The translations under genes and the position numbers were made by a program. This document shows, in pieces, positions 17,568 to 27,760 of a stretch of DNA of 64,000 nt. Position 1 is the first letter of the stretch, and each line of letters begins with the position of its first letter. The notes under the pieces are model-generated. The model was given only the letters and a program-made list of their open reading frames with translations. It did no database searches and was not told where the DNA came from. This DNA is from Rhizobium leguminosarum bv. trifolii WSM2297. Lineage in GTDB: Bacteria; Pseudomonadota; Alphaproteobacteria; Rhizobiales; Rhizobiaceae. Where the stretch lies: NCBI RefSeq assembly GCF_000271845.1, contig NZ_JH719395.1:401011-465010 (forward strand), read 5' to 3'.

Positions 17568-19568
17568 ATGTTCCTCTATAAGGCTATCGTCTTTCTTCCC
17601 TTGATCGGTGCGATCGTTGCCGGCCTGTTCGGCCGCGCCATCGGCGCCAAGGCTTCGGAATATGTCACCAGCGGCCTGATGATCATCGCCGCCATCCTGT
17701 CCTGGATTGTGTTCTTCAACGTCGGCATGGGCCATCTCGAAGGCGGTCCGATCAAGGTCGAGGTGCTGCGCTGGATCCAGTCCGGCGGCATCGACGTCTC
17801 CTGGTCGCTGCGTGTGGATACGCTGACCTCCGTCATGCTGATCGTCGTCAACACGGTCTCGACGCTGGTGCACGTCTATTCGATCGGTTACATGCACACC
17901 GATCCGCATCGCCCGCGTTTCTTCGCCTATCTCTCGCTCTTCACCTTCGCCATGCTGATGCTGGTGACGGCTGATAACCTTGCGCAGATGTTCTTCGGCT
18001 GGGAAGGCGTCGGTCTCGCCTCCTATCTCTTGATCGGCTTCTGGTTCAAGAAGCCGTCGGCAACCGCTGCGGCGATGAAGGCCTTCATCGTCAACCGCGT
18101 CGGCGACTTCGGCTTCGTGCTCGGCATTGCCGGCGTCTTCGTGCTGTTCGGCTCGATCAATCTCGACACGATCTTTGCCAATGCCTCGAACTTCGCCCCG
18201 CATGAAGGCGGCGGCGAGGCAAGCGAAGTGATCCTCAATCTCTTCGGCATGCAACTCGACAAGGCGCATGCGCTGACTGGCATCTGCCTGCTGCTGTTCA
18301 TGGGCGCCATGGGCAAGTCGGCGCAGTTCCTGCTGCACACCTGGCTGCCGGACGCGATGGAAGGCCCGACCCCGGTCTCGGCCCTCATCCATGCCGCCAC
18401 CATGGTCACCGCCGGCGTCTTCCTCGTCGCCCGCATGTCGCCTCTCTTCGAACTGTCGCCGGATGCGCTCGTCGTCGTCACCGTGATCGGCGCGATCACC
18501 GCCTTCTTCGCGGCAACCGTCGGCCTGGTGCAGAACGACATCAAACGCGTCATCGCCTATTCCACTTGTTCGCAGCTCGGCTACATGTTCGTGGCGCTCG
18601 GAGTGGGGGCCTATGGCGCGGCGATCTTCCATCTCTTCACCCACGCCTTCTTCAAGGCGCTGCTCTTCCTCTGCGCCGGCTCGGTCATCCATTCCGTCGA
18701 TGGCGAGCAGGACATGCGCTACATGGGTGGGCTTTGGCCGCATATTAAAGTGACCGGCATCCTGATGATCATCGGCACGCTGGCAATTACCGGCGTCGGC
18801 ATTCCCTTCACGCCGATCGGCTTTGCCGGCTTCTTCTCCAAGGACGTGATCATCGAGGCGACCTATGCTTCGCATTCGCCGGTCGCAGGTTTTGCCTTCT
18901 CGCTGCTGGTCATTGCGGCTCTGTTCACCAGCTTCTATTCCTGGCGCCTGATCTTCATGACCTTCTTCGGCAAGCCGCGCGCTTCGCATGAGGTCATGCA
19001 TCACGTCCACGAATCGCCGCAGGTCATGCTGGTGCCGCTCTATCTTCTCGCGATCGGCGCCGTGTTTGCCGGCGTGATCTTCGAAGGCCGCTTCTACGGC
19101 GAGGAATATGCCGAGTTCTGGAAAGGGGCGCTGTTTACCGGCGCCGAGAACGAACTGGTGGAACAGTTCCATCACGTGCCGGCGCTGGTGGGCCTCAGCC
19201 CGTTCATCGCCATGCTGCTCGGCTTCGTCCTCGCCTGGTACATGTATATCCGTTCGCCGCAGACGCCGCGCACCCTCGCCAAGCAGCACCGCGTGCTCTA
19301 CCATTTCCTGCTGAACAAGTGGTATTTCGACGAACTTTACGACTTCCTCTTCGTCCGCACCGCCAAGGCGCTCGGCCGCTTCCTGTGGAAGAAGGGTGAC
19401 GTCGGCGTCATCGACACCTACGGCCCGAACGGCGTCGCCGCTCGCGTCGTCGCCGTCACCGACCGCGTCGTCCGCCTGCAGACCGGTTACCTCTATCACT
19501 ATGCATTCGCCATGCTGATCGGCATTGCGGCGCTTGTTACCTGGATGATGCTCGGGAGTTCCTTCTGA
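17568..19568 (+). CDS. nuoL: NADH-quinone oxidoreductase subunit L
   Basis: A 666-residue antiporter-like subunit (ND5 family) at the distal end of the membrane arm. Family signatures include [18 protein letters not shown], the lysine-bearing [20 protein letters not shown], and [15 protein letters not shown]. The C-terminal extension after about residue 500 would form the long lateral helix along the membrane arm. The stop and the nuoM start share one base (TGATG). Confidence 0.97.
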   Translation: MFLYKAIVFLPLIGAIVAGLFGRAIGAKASEYVTSGLMIIAAILSWIVFFNVGMGHLEGGPIKVEVLRWIQSGGIDVSWSLRVDTLTSVMLIVVNTVSTLVHVYSIGYMHTDPHRPRFFAYLSLFTFAMLMLVTADNLAQMFFGWEGVGLASYLLIGFWFKKPSATAAAMKAFIVNRVGDFGFVLGIAGVFVLFGSINLDTIFANASNFAPHEGGGEASEVILNLFGMQLDKAHALTGICLLLFMGAMGKSAQFLLHTWLPDAMEGPTPVSALIHAATMVTAGVFLVARMSPLFELSPDALVVVTVIGAITAFFAATVGLVQNDIKRVIAYSTCSQLGYMFVALGVGAYGAAIFHLFTHAFFKALLFLCAGSVIHSVDGEQDMRYMGGLWPHIKVTGILMIIGTLAITGVGIPFTPIGFAGFFSKDVIIEATYASHSPVAGFAFSLLVIAALFTSFYSWRLIFMTFFGKPRASHEVMHHVHESPQVMLVPLYLLAIGAVFAGVIFEGRFYGEEYAEFWKGALFTGAENELVEQFHHVPALVGLSPFIAMLLGFVLAWYMYIRSPQTPRTLAKQHRVLYHFLLNKWYFDELYDFLFVRTAKALGRFLWKKGDVGVIDTYGPNGVAARVVAVTDRVVRLQTGYLYHYAFAMLIGIAALVTWMMLGSSF

Positions 19569-21079
19569 TGACCGATTGGCCTATTCTTTCAACGGTCACC
19601 TTCCTGCCGCTCGTCGGCGTGGTGCTCCTACTATTGATGAACGGCGAGAGCGAAAGCGGCCGGAAGAACGTGCTGTGGATCTCGCTGATCACCACTGTCT
19701 TCACCTTCGTCGTCTCGCTCTTGATCTGGACCGGCTTCGACAATGCCAATCCGGGCTTCCAGATGGTCGAGAAGCATGACTGGCTCGGCACCGGCATCGG
19801 CTACCACCTCGGCGTCGACGGCATCTCGATGCTGTTCGTCATCCTGTCGACCTTCCTCATGCCCTTCTGCGTGTTGGCGAGCTGGCTCTCGATCGAGAAG
19901 CGCTTGAAGGAATATATGATCGCCTTCCTCATCCTGGAAACGATGATGGTCGGCGTCTTCGTCTCGCTCGATATCGTGCTCTTCTACGTCTTCTTCGAGG
20001 CGGGCCTCATTCCGATGTTCCTGATCATCGGCGTCTGGGGCGGCAAGGACCGCGTCTATGCGAGCTACAAGTTCTTCCTCTATACGCTGCTCGGCTCGGT
20101 GCTGATGCTGCTTGCCATCATGGCGATGTACTGGCAGGCCGGCACGACCGACATCACGGCGCTGCTCGCCTACAAGTTCCCGCCGGCGCTGCAGACCTGG
20201 TTATGGCTTGCCTTCTTTGCCTCGTTTGCAGTGAAGATGCCGATGTGGCCGGTGCATACCTGGCTTCCGGATGCTCACGTTCAAGCGCCGACGGCAGGCT
20301 CGGTGATCCTAGCCGGCATACTCTTGAAGCTCGGCGGCTACGGACTGATCCGCTTCTCGCTCGGCATGTTCCCGGTCGCGTCGGACTATTTCGCGCCGCT
20401 GGTTTTCGCCATGTCGGTCATTGCCATTATCTATACCTCGCTGGTGGCGATGATGCAGGACGATATCAAGAAGCTGATCGCCTATTCCTCGGTGGCGCAC
20501 ATGGGCTATGTCACCATGGGTATCTTTGCCGCCAACATGCAGGGTGTTCAGGGTTCGATCTTCCAGATGCTGTCGCACGGCATCGTCTCCGGCGCGCTCT
20601 TCCTCTGCGTCGGCGTCATTTACGATCGCACCCACACCCGCGAGATCAACGCCTATGGCGGCCTCGTCAACAACATGCCGAAATATGCCGTTGCGATGAT
20701 GGTCTTCACCATGGCCAATGTCGGGCTTCCCGGCACCTCGGGTTTCATCGGCGAATTCCTGACGCTGATCGGCGTCTTCCGGGTCAATACCTGGGTCGCG
20801 CTGTTTGCCGCCACGGGCGTCATCCTCTCGGCCGCCTATGCGCTCTGGCTCTATCGCCGAGTGATCTTCGGTGCGCTGGAGAAGGAAAAGCTGAAGGCGC
20901 TGTTCGATCTTTCCAGGCGCGAACAGCTGATCCTCTACCCGCTGGTCGCACTGACCATCTTCTTCGGCGTTTACCCGGCCCCGGTCTTCGATGCGACGGC
21001 CGCCTCGGTGGATCTGCTGGTCAACAACTACACGGCCGCCGTGCACGCAGCGCAGAATGTTGCGCTGTCTATGAATTGA
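19568..21079 (+). CDS. nuoM: NADH-quinone oxidoreductase subunit M
   Basis: A 503-residue antiporter-like proton-pumping subunit (ND4 family). Visible hallmarks are [20 protein letters not shown] with the conserved Glu, the channel lysine region [20 protein letters not shown], and [15 protein letters not shown]. Translation is coupled to nuoL through the one-base overlap. An 18-base gap leads to nuoN. Confidence 0.97.
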   Translation: MTDWPILSTVTFLPLVGVVLLLLMNGESESGRKNVLWISLITTVFTFVVSLLIWTGFDNANPGFQMVEKHDWLGTGIGYHLGVDGISMLFVILSTFLMPFCVLASWLSIEKRLKEYMIAFLILETMMVGVFVSLDIVLFYVFFEAGLIPMFLIIGVWGGKDRVYASYKFFLYTLLGSVLMLLAIMAMYWQAGTTDITALLAYKFPPALQTWLWLAFFASFAVKMPMWPVHTWLPDAHVQAPTAGSVILAGILLKLGGYGLIRFSLGMFPVASDYFAPLVFAMSVIAIIYTSLVAMMQDDIKKLIAYSSVAHMGYVTMGIFAANMQGVQGSIFQMLSHGIVSGALFLCVGVIYDRTHTREINAYGGLVNNMPKYAVAMMVFTMANVGLPGTSGFIGEFLTLIGVFRVNTWVALFAATGVILSAAYALWLYRRVIFGALEKEKLKALFDLSRREQLILYPLVALTIFFGVYPAPVFDATAASVDLLVNNYTAAVHAAQNVALSMN

Positions 21080-21097
21080 TGACGGGACTTATCGGAC

Positions 21098-22543
21098 ATG
21101 ACCGCTGAAACAATTCTCCTCAGTCTGCATCTTTCCGCGCCGGAGCTGATCCTCGCGGTCGGCGCCCTGGTCCTGTTGATGGTCGGCGTCTTCTCGGGCG
21201 AGCGGTCGGGCCTTGTCGTCACCGGCCTCGCCATCGTCCTGCTGCTGGCCGCCGGCCTGTGGCTGCTCTTCGTGCCGGCAGAAGGCCTCGCCTATGGCGG
21301 CGTCTATATGGCCGACGGCTTCTCGCGCTTCATGAAGCTGGTGGCGCTCATCGGTTCGCTGGTCGCCCTGTTCATGACGATGGGCCACGCCCGCGAAAAC
21401 CAGCTCGACAAGTTCGAGTTCCCGGTTTTGCTGGTGCTGGCGACGCTCGGCATCCTGCTGATGATCTCGGCCAACGACCTGATCTCGCTCTATCTGGCGC
21501 TGGAACTGCAGTCGCTGGCGCTTTATGTCGTCGCCGCGATCAACCGTGACAGCCTGAAGTCGACCGAAGCCGGCCTGAAATATTTCGTTCTCGGCGCGCT
21601 GTCCTCCGGCATGCTGCTCTACGGCATGTCGCTGGTCTATGGCTTCACCGGCCACACCCACTTCTCCGAGATCGCCCAGGCGCTTTCCGTCGAGGGTGCA
21701 CGTTCGCTCGGCCTGATCTTCGGCCTGGTCTTCATCCTGGCCGGCATCGCCTTCAAGATCTCCGCCGTTCCCTTCCATATGTGGACGCCTGACGTTTATG
21801 AAGGCGCGCCGACCCCGGTCACCGCCTTCCTGGCCGCAGCCCCCAAGGTTGCCGCCATGGCGATGATGACCCGCATCGTCATCACCGCCTTCCAGCCGGT
21901 TCTGGCCGACTGGCAGCAGGTCGTCGTCTTCATCTCGATCGCCTCGATGCTGCTCGGCTCCTTTGCCGCGATCGGCCAGAAGAACATCAAGCGGCTGATG
22001 GCCTATTCATCGATCGGCCACATGGGTTACGCGCTGGTCGGTCTTGCCGCCGGGAACCAGACCGGCGTTTCCGGCGTCATGCTCTACATGGTCATCTATA
22101 TGGTCATGACCCTCGGCACCTTCGCGATCATCATGTCGATGCGCCGCAAAGACGGCACCGTCGTCGAGAATGTCGACGATCTCGCCGGCCTTTCCGCGAC
22201 CAACCCGTTCATGGCCGTGGTGCTGACGGCGCTGATGTTCTCGCTTGCCGGCATCCCGCCGCTCGCCGGCTTCTTCGCCAAGTACTTCGTCTTCGTCGCC
22301 GCCATCGAAGCCAAGCTTTATGCGCTCGCCATCATCGGCGTTCTCGCCTCGGTCGTCGGCGCCTATTATTATCTGCGCGTCATCAAGCTGATGTGGTTCG
22401 ATGAGGCGACCGGCGAATTCGCCCGGGTTTCCGGCGCACTCCGCCTGGTCTTCGGTCTCTCCGGCCTCTTCGTGACCGCCTATGTTCTCATCGGCGGCCC
22501 GATCGGCGGCGCGGCAGAGCTTGCCGCCGCGACGCTCTTCTAA
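21098..22543 (+). CDS. nuoN: NADH-quinone oxidoreductase subunit N
   Basis: A 481-residue antiporter-like subunit (ND2 family) and the last core complex I gene. The channel region is [20 protein letters not shown] with its conserved Lys. It is followed by [14 protein letters not shown] and [16 protein letters not shown]. The stop TAA overlaps the birA ATG by one base, so complex I and biotin ligase are translated together. Confidence 0.97.
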   Translation: MTAETILLSLHLSAPELILAVGALVLLMVGVFSGERSGLVVTGLAIVLLLAAGLWLLFVPAEGLAYGGVYMADGFSRFMKLVALIGSLVALFMTMGHARENQLDKFEFPVLLVLATLGILLMISANDLISLYLALELQSLALYVVAAINRDSLKSTEAGLKYFVLGALSSGMLLYGMSLVYGFTGHTHFSEIAQALSVEGARSLGLIFGLVFILAGIAFKISAVPFHMWTPDVYEGAPTPVTAFLAAAPKVAAMAMMTRIVITAFQPVLADWQQVVVFISIASMLLGSFAAIGQKNIKRLMAYSSIGHMGYALVGLAAGNQTGVSGVMLYMVIYMVMTLGTFAIIMSMRRKDGTVVENVDDLAGLSATNPFMAVVLTALMFSLAGIPPLAGFFAKYFVFVAAIEAKLYALAIIGVLASVVGAYYYLRVIKLMWFDEATGEFARVSGALRLVFGLSGLFVTAYVLIGGPIGGAAELAAATLF

Positions 22544-23304
22544 TGGCTTCCGACGGACGCCGGATATCGCTCGGCGATTTCAGGCACGAGGCTCTGTCGG
22601 AAACATCGTCCACCAATAGCGAATGCCTTGCCCGGGCTCGGGCGGGCGATGGCGGCAATCTCTGGGTCACCGCCGAACGGCAGACCGGCGGCCGCGGCCG
22701 CCGCGGCAGGCTCTGGGTTTCCGAACGCGGCAATCTCTACGCCTCGCTTCTGTTGATCGACCCGGCGCCGATGGAGCGCCTGAGTTCTCTGCCGCTGGCG
22801 GTTGCCGTTGCCGTGCACCAGGCGATCCGCCGGGTGCTCCCGCCGGGTGCTCAGCCGCTCGAGGTCAAATGGCCGAACGATATCCTCATCGGTCGAAAGA
22901 AGACCTGCGGCATCCTCGTCGAAGGCGAGGGGCTGCCGGATGGCCGCTACGCGCTGATCGTCGGCATCGGCATCAATGTCTCGGCCATGCCCGACAATCC
23001 CCTTTACCCAGTGACCTGCCTGCGTCACCACGGAAGTGCTGCCTCGCCCGAAGAACTCTTTGCCCACCTCTACGCCGCGATGGCGGATGTGCTTGAAATC
23101 TGGGATGAGGGCCGCGGCATCGGTGAGATTACGGCGCTCTGGCGCGCGGTCGCCTGCGGCATCGGCGAAAAGATCACGGTGAATTTGCCGGACCGATCGA
23201 TTTCCGGACAATTCGCCGGAATAGATGATAATGGCTTGTTGATGCTCGATACCGGCACTGGCAGGATAATGCCCATTGCTGCCGGTGATGTGTTTTTTGA
23301 ATAG
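22543..23304 (+). CDS. birA: Biotin--[acetyl-CoA-carboxylase] ligase
   Basis: A 253-residue ligase that activates biotin as biotinyl-AMP and attaches it to the carrier protein of acetyl-CoA carboxylase and similar enzymes. The biotin/ATP site is seen as RQTGGRGRRGRLWVSE and the substrate loop as EVKWPNDILIGRKKTCGIL. There is no N-terminal DNA-binding domain, so it cannot act as a BirA-type repressor. It is part of the conserved alphaproteobacterial nuoN-birA-rnj arrangement. Confidence 0.95.
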   Translation: MASDGRRISLGDFRHEALSETSSTNSECLARARAGDGGNLWVTAERQTGGRGRRGRLWVSERGNLYASLLLIDPAPMERLSSLPLAVAVAVHQAIRRVLPPGAQPLEVKWPNDILIGRKKTCGILVEGEGLPDGRYALIVGIGINVSAMPDNPLYPVTCLRHHGSAASPEELFAHLYAAMADVLEIWDEGRGIGEITALWRAVACGIGEKITVNLPDRSISGQFAGIDDNGLLMLDTGTGRIMPIAAGDVFFE

Positions 23305-23321
23305 CGGAAAAAACGAAAATT

Positions 23322-24992
23322 ATGGCGAAACAGGACGAGTTGGTATTCCTGCCTCTTGGCGGCGTTGGCGAGATCGGCATGAATCTCGCTCTCTATGGCT
23401 ACGGCCCGCCCGAGCATCGCCAATGGATCATGGTCGATTGCGGCGTCACTTTTCCCGGCCCCGACCTGCCGGGCGTCGACCTCGTGCTGCCCGATATCCG
23501 CTTCCTCGCCAGTGAACGCAAAAACCTCAAGGCGATCATCATCACCCATGCGCATGAAGACCATTATGGCGCGCTCGCCGATCTTTGGCCGGGACTCAAC
23601 GTGCCGGTCTATGCCTCGGGCTTTACATCAGGTCTGCTCGAAGCCAAGCGTAATTTCGAAAAGGCGAGGATCGGCGAAGTGCCGGTGACGCCGTTCAAGG
23701 CCGGCGACACGATCAATGTCGGCCCTTTCAGCATCGAAGGTGTGGCCGTGAACCATTCGATCCCCGAGCCGATGTCGCTGATGATCCGCACGCCGCTTGG
23801 CAATGTCATCCACACCGGCGACTGGAAGATCGACCACGAGCCCTCGCTCGGACCCTTGACCGATGAGACGCGCTTCCGCCAGCTCGGCGACGAGGGCGTG
23901 CTGGCGCTGATGTGCGATTCCACCAACGCGCTGCGCGACGGTGTTTCGCCCTCCGAAAAGGATGTGTCGGAGAGCCTGCGCAAGATTATCGAGGATGCCG
24001 AGGGCCGGGTGGCGATCACCACCTTCTCGTCGAATGTCGGGCGCATCCGCACCGTTGCCGAAGCTGCCGAGGCGGCCGGCCGCGAAGTTCTGCTTCTCGG
24101 CAGCTCGCTGAAGCGGGTCGTCAACGTCGCCCAGGATATCGGCCTGATGGAGGGCGTAAAACCCTTCATCTCCGAGGAGGAATACGGCTACATCCCGCGC
24201 GACAAGGTCGTCGTCATCCTGACCGGCAGCCAGGGCGAGGCGCGGGCAGCCCTTGCCAAGCTCTCCCGCGACGAGATGCGGAATGTTGCCTTTGCGGCAG
24301 GCGATATCGTCGTCTTTTCCTCCCGCGCCATTCCCGGCAACGAAAAGGCGATCCAGGACATCAAGAACGGCCTCGTCGAGCAGGGCGTGCACATCATCAC
24401 CGATACCGAGGCGCTGGTTCACGTTTCCGGCCATCCCCGCCGCAACGAGTTGCAGCGGATGTACGAGTGGACGCGGCCGAAGATCGTCGTGCCGGTGCAT
24501 GGCGAGGCGACGCATCTGACGGCGCATAAGGAACTTGCCGAGCAATCCGGCATTGCGATCGTGCCGCGCGTCCGCAACGGCGACATCCTGCGGCTGGCGC
24601 CTGGCGCCGCCGAGGTGATCGGCGAGGCGCCGCATGGCCGCATCTACAAGGACGGCTCGCTGATCGGCGATTTCGACGAGATGGGGATCGGCGAGCGCAA
24701 GAAGCTCTCCTATGTCGGCCATGTCGCGGTCAGCGTCGTGCTCGATGCCCGCTACGACATCGTTGGAGATCCCGATCTCGTCTCGATCGGCCTGCCTGTT
24801 TATGACGACGAGGGCGAGGAGATGGAAGATACGCTCTTCGATGCGGCGATCAGCGCCATCGAAAGCATTCCACGCGCCCGTCGCAAGGATATCGACATGG
24901 TGCAGGAGGCCGTGCGCCGCGCCATCCGCGCCGCTGCAAACCATGCCTGGGGCAAGAAGCCGGTTGTCACCGCCTTCGTCACCAAGGTCTGA
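23322..24992 (+). CDS. rnj: Ribonuclease J
   Basis: A 556-residue metallo-beta-lactamase/beta-CASP nuclease with 5'-3' exonuclease and endonuclease activity on mRNA and rRNA precursors. The metal site HAHEDH is at residues 76-81. Later ligands are in HTGDWKIDHE and in LMCDSTNA. The beta-CASP part contains the GSQGEARAAL motif, and HVSGHPRRNEL supplies a further His. Alphaproteobacteria carry this enzyme together with RNase E, which is also encoded here at 56176. AAAAAACGAAAATT precedes the ATG, so the ribosome site is weak. Confidence 0.95.
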   Translation: MAKQDELVFLPLGGVGEIGMNLALYGYGPPEHRQWIMVDCGVTFPGPDLPGVDLVLPDIRFLASERKNLKAIIITHAHEDHYGALADLWPGLNVPVYASGFTSGLLEAKRNFEKARIGEVPVTPFKAGDTINVGPFSIEGVAVNHSIPEPMSLMIRTPLGNVIHTGDWKIDHEPSLGPLTDETRFRQLGDEGVLALMCDSTNALRDGVSPSEKDVSESLRKIIEDAEGRVAITTFSSNVGRIRTVAEAAEAAGREVLLLGSSLKRVVNVAQDIGLMEGVKPFISEEEYGYIPRDKVVVILTGSQGEARAALAKLSRDEMRNVAFAAGDIVVFSSRAIPGNEKAIQDIKNGLVEQGVHIITDTEALVHVSGHPRRNELQRMYEWTRPKIVVPVHGEATHLTAHKELAEQSGIAIVPRVRNGDILRLAPGAAEVIGEAPHGRIYKDGSLIGDFDEMGIGERKKLSYVGHVAVSVVLDARYDIVGDPDLVSIGLPVYDDEGEEMEDTLFDAAISAIESIPRARRKDIDMVQEAVRRAIRAAANHAWGKKPVVTAFVTKV

Positions 24993-24994
24993 CC

Positions 24995-25399
24995 ATGCTC
25001 GGCCGGGTCAACCACATCGCCATCGCCGTTCCCGATCTGGCAGCGGCGACGGCCGTCTATCGCGACACGCTGGGGGCTGCCGTATCGCAGCCGCAGCCTC
25101 TGCCAGAGCACGGCGTCACCGTCGTCTTCGTCGAATTGCCGAACACTAAGGTCGAATTGCTGCAGCCTCTTGGGAAAAACTCGCCGATCGCAGCCTTCCT
25201 CGAAAAGAACCCCTCCGGCGGCATGCACCACATCTGTTATGAAGTGGATGACATCCTGCTTGCCCGTGACCGGTTGGTCGAGGCGGGGGCGAGAGTGCTC
25301 GGCGATATCAAGCCGAAAACCGGCGCGCATGGCAAGCCGGTGCTGTTTCTGCACCCCAAGGATTTCTTCGGCACGCTGATTGAACTCGAACAGGCCTGA
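24995..25399 (+). CDS. mce: Methylmalonyl-CoA epimerase
   Basis: A 134-residue member of the vicinal oxygen chelate fold. It interconverts (R)- and (S)-methylmalonyl-CoA in propionyl-CoA metabolism. Metal ligands are apparent in RVNHIAIAV (His near residue 7), VVFVELPNTKVEL (Glu), GGMHHICYEV (His) and GTLIELEQ (Glu). It starts two bases after the rnj stop, so it is in the same transcript. Other members of this fold exist, but PKTGAHGKPVLFLHPKDFFG is characteristic of the epimerase. Confidence 0.93.
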   Translation: MLGRVNHIAIAVPDLAAATAVYRDTLGAAVSQPQPLPEHGVTVVFVELPNTKVELLQPLGKNSPIAAFLEKNPSGGMHHICYEVDDILLARDRLVEAGARVLGDIKPKTGAHGKPVLFLHPKDFFGTLIELEQA

Positions 25400-25554
25400 G
25401 TTGCAACACGCTTCGGCTGCGGCAGAGTGACCCGAAGGAAGCGAAATTCCTCGTTCGCTTTGAATTGGCCGCCGTTCCGCCGTATAAGGGCGCCCAACTC
25501 AAAATGACAGAACGTCCTTCGCGTCCTGTCGCCACGACACCACCGGGAACCATA

Positions 25555-25830
25555 ATGCTCCAGACCTTCCTTCAGGGATTTGCCGTCTACTTCATCGTCT
25601 GGTGGATGACGCTTTTTGCCGTGCTGCCGATCGGTCTGCGCACCCAGGCGGAGGACAACGACGTCGTGCTCGGCACCGTTCCGAGCGCGCCCAGCCGGTT
25701 TCGCGCCGCTTTCGTCTTTTCGCTGACGACGCTGATTTCGGCCGTGATCTACGGCCTCTGGTATGTCTGTGACACCTATTTCGGCTGGGGCTTCGATGCC
25801 CTTCCACAACTCGGGCCGAGCTTCTATTGA
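25555..25830 (+). CDS. DUF1467 family membrane protein
   Basis: A 91-residue protein with two predicted membrane segments: one at the N-terminus (FAVYFIVWWMTLFAVLPIGL), and one near residues 55-75 (SLTTLISAVIYGLWYV). A short loop with RTQAED lies between. These features fit DUF1467, a family found next to mce and proS in alphaproteobacteria. The start at 25555 has GGGAA upstream; an ATG 30 codons earlier adds a non-conserved leader. Its function is unknown. It is the last gene of the long nuo transcript, 155 bases after mce. An 8-base-pair hairpin (25842-25858) follows. Confidence 0.85.
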   Translation: MLQTFLQGFAVYFIVWWMTLFAVLPIGLRTQAEDNDVVLGTVPSAPSRFRAAFVFSLTTLISAVIYGLWYVCDTYFGWGFDALPQLGPSFY

Positions 25831-25841
25831 AAGTTGGCTTT

Positions 25842-25858
25842 TGCCCAAACTTTGGGCA
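25842..25858 (+). other. Hairpin after the nuo-mce operon
   Basis: TGCCCAAA and TTTGGGCA pair around a single C, 12 bases after the DUF1467 stop. There is no T-run after it, so it is more likely an mRNA 3' stability element or a protein site than a full Rho-independent terminator. Confidence 0.4.
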
Positions 25859-25989
25859 GATGTAAAATCGGCGGGACGGTCTAGCGTCATATCAGTGTCA
25901 TGCTTATGCGGCAAAGAGCTGACGTAACGGGATGAGACCCATCTCCTTACGGAAGGCGGGCGTTTTTTGAGTGGGACGGGGAGCCGAAA

Positions 25990-26138
25990 AACCAAAAAAA
26001 AACAAGGCTAAAAGCCTTGTTTTAAGTATCGCGTGATCCGTAACCGTTGCCGGGGCTGCGACGAGCGCGCCTAAGATCTGATCCTCCCAAGACTTGACCG
26101 CGAATTCGGCAAGAATTTATCCTTCCTGCCTGTTTTGT
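25990..26138 (-). ncRNA. Probable alpha-r9-type small RNA
   Basis: On the minus strand a perfect 11-base-pair hairpin (25999-26009 with 26013-26023) is followed by a run of Ts, which is a textbook Rho-independent terminator. Upstream on the same strand, ATGACA (26173-26168) and TAGCTT (26150-26145) are spaced by 17 bases, giving a start near 26138 and a transcript of about 149 bases. From memory, the rhizobial small RNA family alpha-r9 (Smr9C of Sinorhizobium meliloti, about 149 bases) lies next to proS on the opposite strand, and this locus fits that. The 5' end is inferred and the family identity is not aligned. Confidence 0.6.
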
Positions 26139-26188
26139 GAGCTAAAGCTAGCTCAAACATTGGGCTTTGTCATCAGCTTTTTTTGCAT

Positions 26189-26214
26189 TTTTGCTACACT
26201 CTAGCAAAATTTTT
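26189..26214 (+). terminator. Rho-independent terminator before proS
   Basis: TTTTGCTA (26189-26196) pairs perfectly with TAGCAAAA (26202-26209) around a five-base loop. TTTTT (26210-26214) follows on the plus strand. It ends just before the -35 box of the proS promoter. It isolates proS from upstream transcription or ends a short plus-strand RNA that would overlap the 5' end of the alpha-r9-like RNA. Confidence 0.7.
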
Positions 26215-26217
26215 CTG

Positions 26218-26248
26218 TTGACAAGATTTTCGTTCAAGTCCTTATAAA
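26218..26248 (+). promoter_or_regulatory. Putative sigma-70 promoter of proS
   Basis: TTGACA (26218-26223) is a perfect -35 box. TATAAA begins at 26243, giving a slightly long spacer of 19 bases, or 18 if TTATAA is taken. Transcription would start near 26255 and leave a leader of about 165 bases before the proS ATG. Confidence 0.55.
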
Positions 26249-26422
26249 CACGCGCTTTTTCACGCCCTTTCATTTTGCGGCTGCGAACATGCGCATGCGG
26301 GAGGTTGCCGACATCAGTTGCGGGTTTCCTTCCTGCCGCGAAGCGGCTATGAACGCTCCCGACATTAACCATTGTCTTTCGATTCCGCTCATCGCGGGAT
26401 CTCAACTGCTTCGGAATCCGCC

Positions 26423-27745
26423 ATGCGTCTGTCCCGCTATTTCATGCCCATCCTCAAGGAAAACCCCAAGGAGGCGGAAATCGTCTCCCACCGGCTGATG
26501 CTGCGCGCCGGCATGATCCGCCAGCAGTCGCAGGGCATTTATTCTTGGCTGCCGCTCGGCAAGCGCGTGCTTGATAAGGTCAACGCCATTATCCGCGACG
26601 AGCAGAACCGGGCCGGCGCCATCGAGCTGTCGATGCCGACGCTGCAATCGGCCGAACTCTGGCAGGAGAGCGGCCGCTACGACGCCTACGGCAAGGAGAT
26701 GCTGCGCATCAAGGACCGGCAGGACCGGCCGATGCTTTATGGTCCCACCAATGAGGAGATGGTGACGGATATTTTCCGCTCCTCCGTCAAATCCTACAAG
26801 GACCTGCCGCTCAATCTCTATCACATCCAGCTGAAGTTCCGCGACGAGATCCGCCCGCGCTTCGGCACCATGCGCTCGCGCGAATTCATGATGAAGGATG
26901 CCTATTCCTTCGATCTGACGCGCGAAGGGGCGGAGCATTCCTACAAAAAGATGTTTGCCGCCTACCTCAGAACATTCGATCGGCTCGGCCTGCGCGCCAT
27001 CCCGATGCGTGCCGATACCGGCCCGATCGGCGGCGATCTCAGCCATGAATTCATCATCCTCGCCGATACCGGTGAATCCGAGGTCTTCTGCCACAAGGAT
27101 TTCGTCGGCTTCGATATTCCCGGCGAGAGCACCGACTTCGACAGCGTCGAAGGCCTGCAGGCGATCTTCGACAAATGGACCTCGCTCTATGCGGCGACTT
27201 CGGAAATGCACGACGAGGCCGCTTTCAACGCCGTTCCCGAAGGCGACCGGCTGTCGGCCCGCGGCATCGAGGTCGGCCATATCTTCTATTTCGGCACGAA
27301 ATATACCGAGGCGATGGGCGCGAAAGTGCAGGGCCCCGACGGTAAGGAACACTTCGTTCACATGGGTTCCTACGGTATCGGCCCGACACGCCTTGTTCCC
27401 GCCATCATCGAAGCCTCGCATGATGATAACGGAATCATCTGGCCGGCATCGGTCGCGCCCTTCGATATCGTGGTGATCAACATGAAGGCGGGCGATCAGG
27501 CCTGTGACGATACCTGCGAGCTGATCTATGCCGCGCTGAGCAAGGCCGGCAAGGATGTGCTGTATGACGATACCGACGACCGGGCCGGCACCAAGTTCGC
27601 GACCGCCGACCTGATCGGCGTGCCTTTCCAGATCATCGCCGGCCCGCGCGCGGTCGCAAACGGCGAAGTCGAGGTGAAGGACCGCAAGACCGGCGCCCGC
27701 GAAACGATGACCATCGAAGCGGCGATCAACAGGTTCGTGGCTTAA
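26423..27745 (+). CDS. proS: Prolyl-tRNA synthetase
   Basis: A 440-residue class II synthetase that charges tRNA-Pro. Motif 2 lies in [21 protein letters not shown] (quoted in part), and motif 3 in [12 protein letters not shown]. The catalytic core is followed directly by the HGTP anticodon-binding domain (from about residue 345). The long editing insertion of the E. coli enzyme is missing, as in the short alphaproteobacterial type of about 440 residues. The start at 26423 ([11 protein letters not shown]) matches the family. It is followed by lolC after 15 bases. Confidence 0.97.
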   Translation: MRLSRYFMPILKENPKEAEIVSHRLMLRAGMIRQQSQGIYSWLPLGKRVLDKVNAIIRDEQNRAGAIELSMPTLQSAELWQESGRYDAYGKEMLRIKDRQDRPMLYGPTNEEMVTDIFRSSVKSYKDLPLNLYHIQLKFRDEIRPRFGTMRSREFMMKDAYSFDLTREGAEHSYKKMFAAYLRTFDRLGLRAIPMRADTGPIGGDLSHEFIILADTGESEVFCHKDFVGFDIPGESTDFDSVEGLQAIFDKWTSLYAATSEMHDEAAFNAVPEGDRLSARGIEVGHIFYFGTKYTEAMGAKVQGPDGKEHFVHMGSYGIGPTRLVPAIIEASHDDNGIIWPASVAPFDIVVINMKAGDQACDDTCELIYAALSKAGKDVLYDDTDDRAGTKFATADLIGVPFQIIAGPRAVANGEVEVKDRKTGARETMTIEAAINRFVA

Positions 27746-27760
27746 GGAAACGGAGGCGAA

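Noticed and set aside
17541..19499. A 652-codon open frame on the minus strand opposite nuoL
   Set aside because: It is very rich in His, Asp, Glu and Gln with no domain pattern, lies exactly opposite a strongly conserved gene, and has no ribosome site. It is an antisense artefact of GC-rich codon use.
25921..25970. GC-rich stretch ending in six Ts as a terminator of the nuo operon
   Set aside because: The bases before the T-run do not form a stem that ends at it. Only a weak, displaced hairpin can be drawn.
26148..26405. 85-codon minus-strand frame upstream of proS
   Set aside because: It covers the proS promoter and a plus-strand terminator, has Lys/Arg/Asn-rich random-looking sequence, and no ribosome site.
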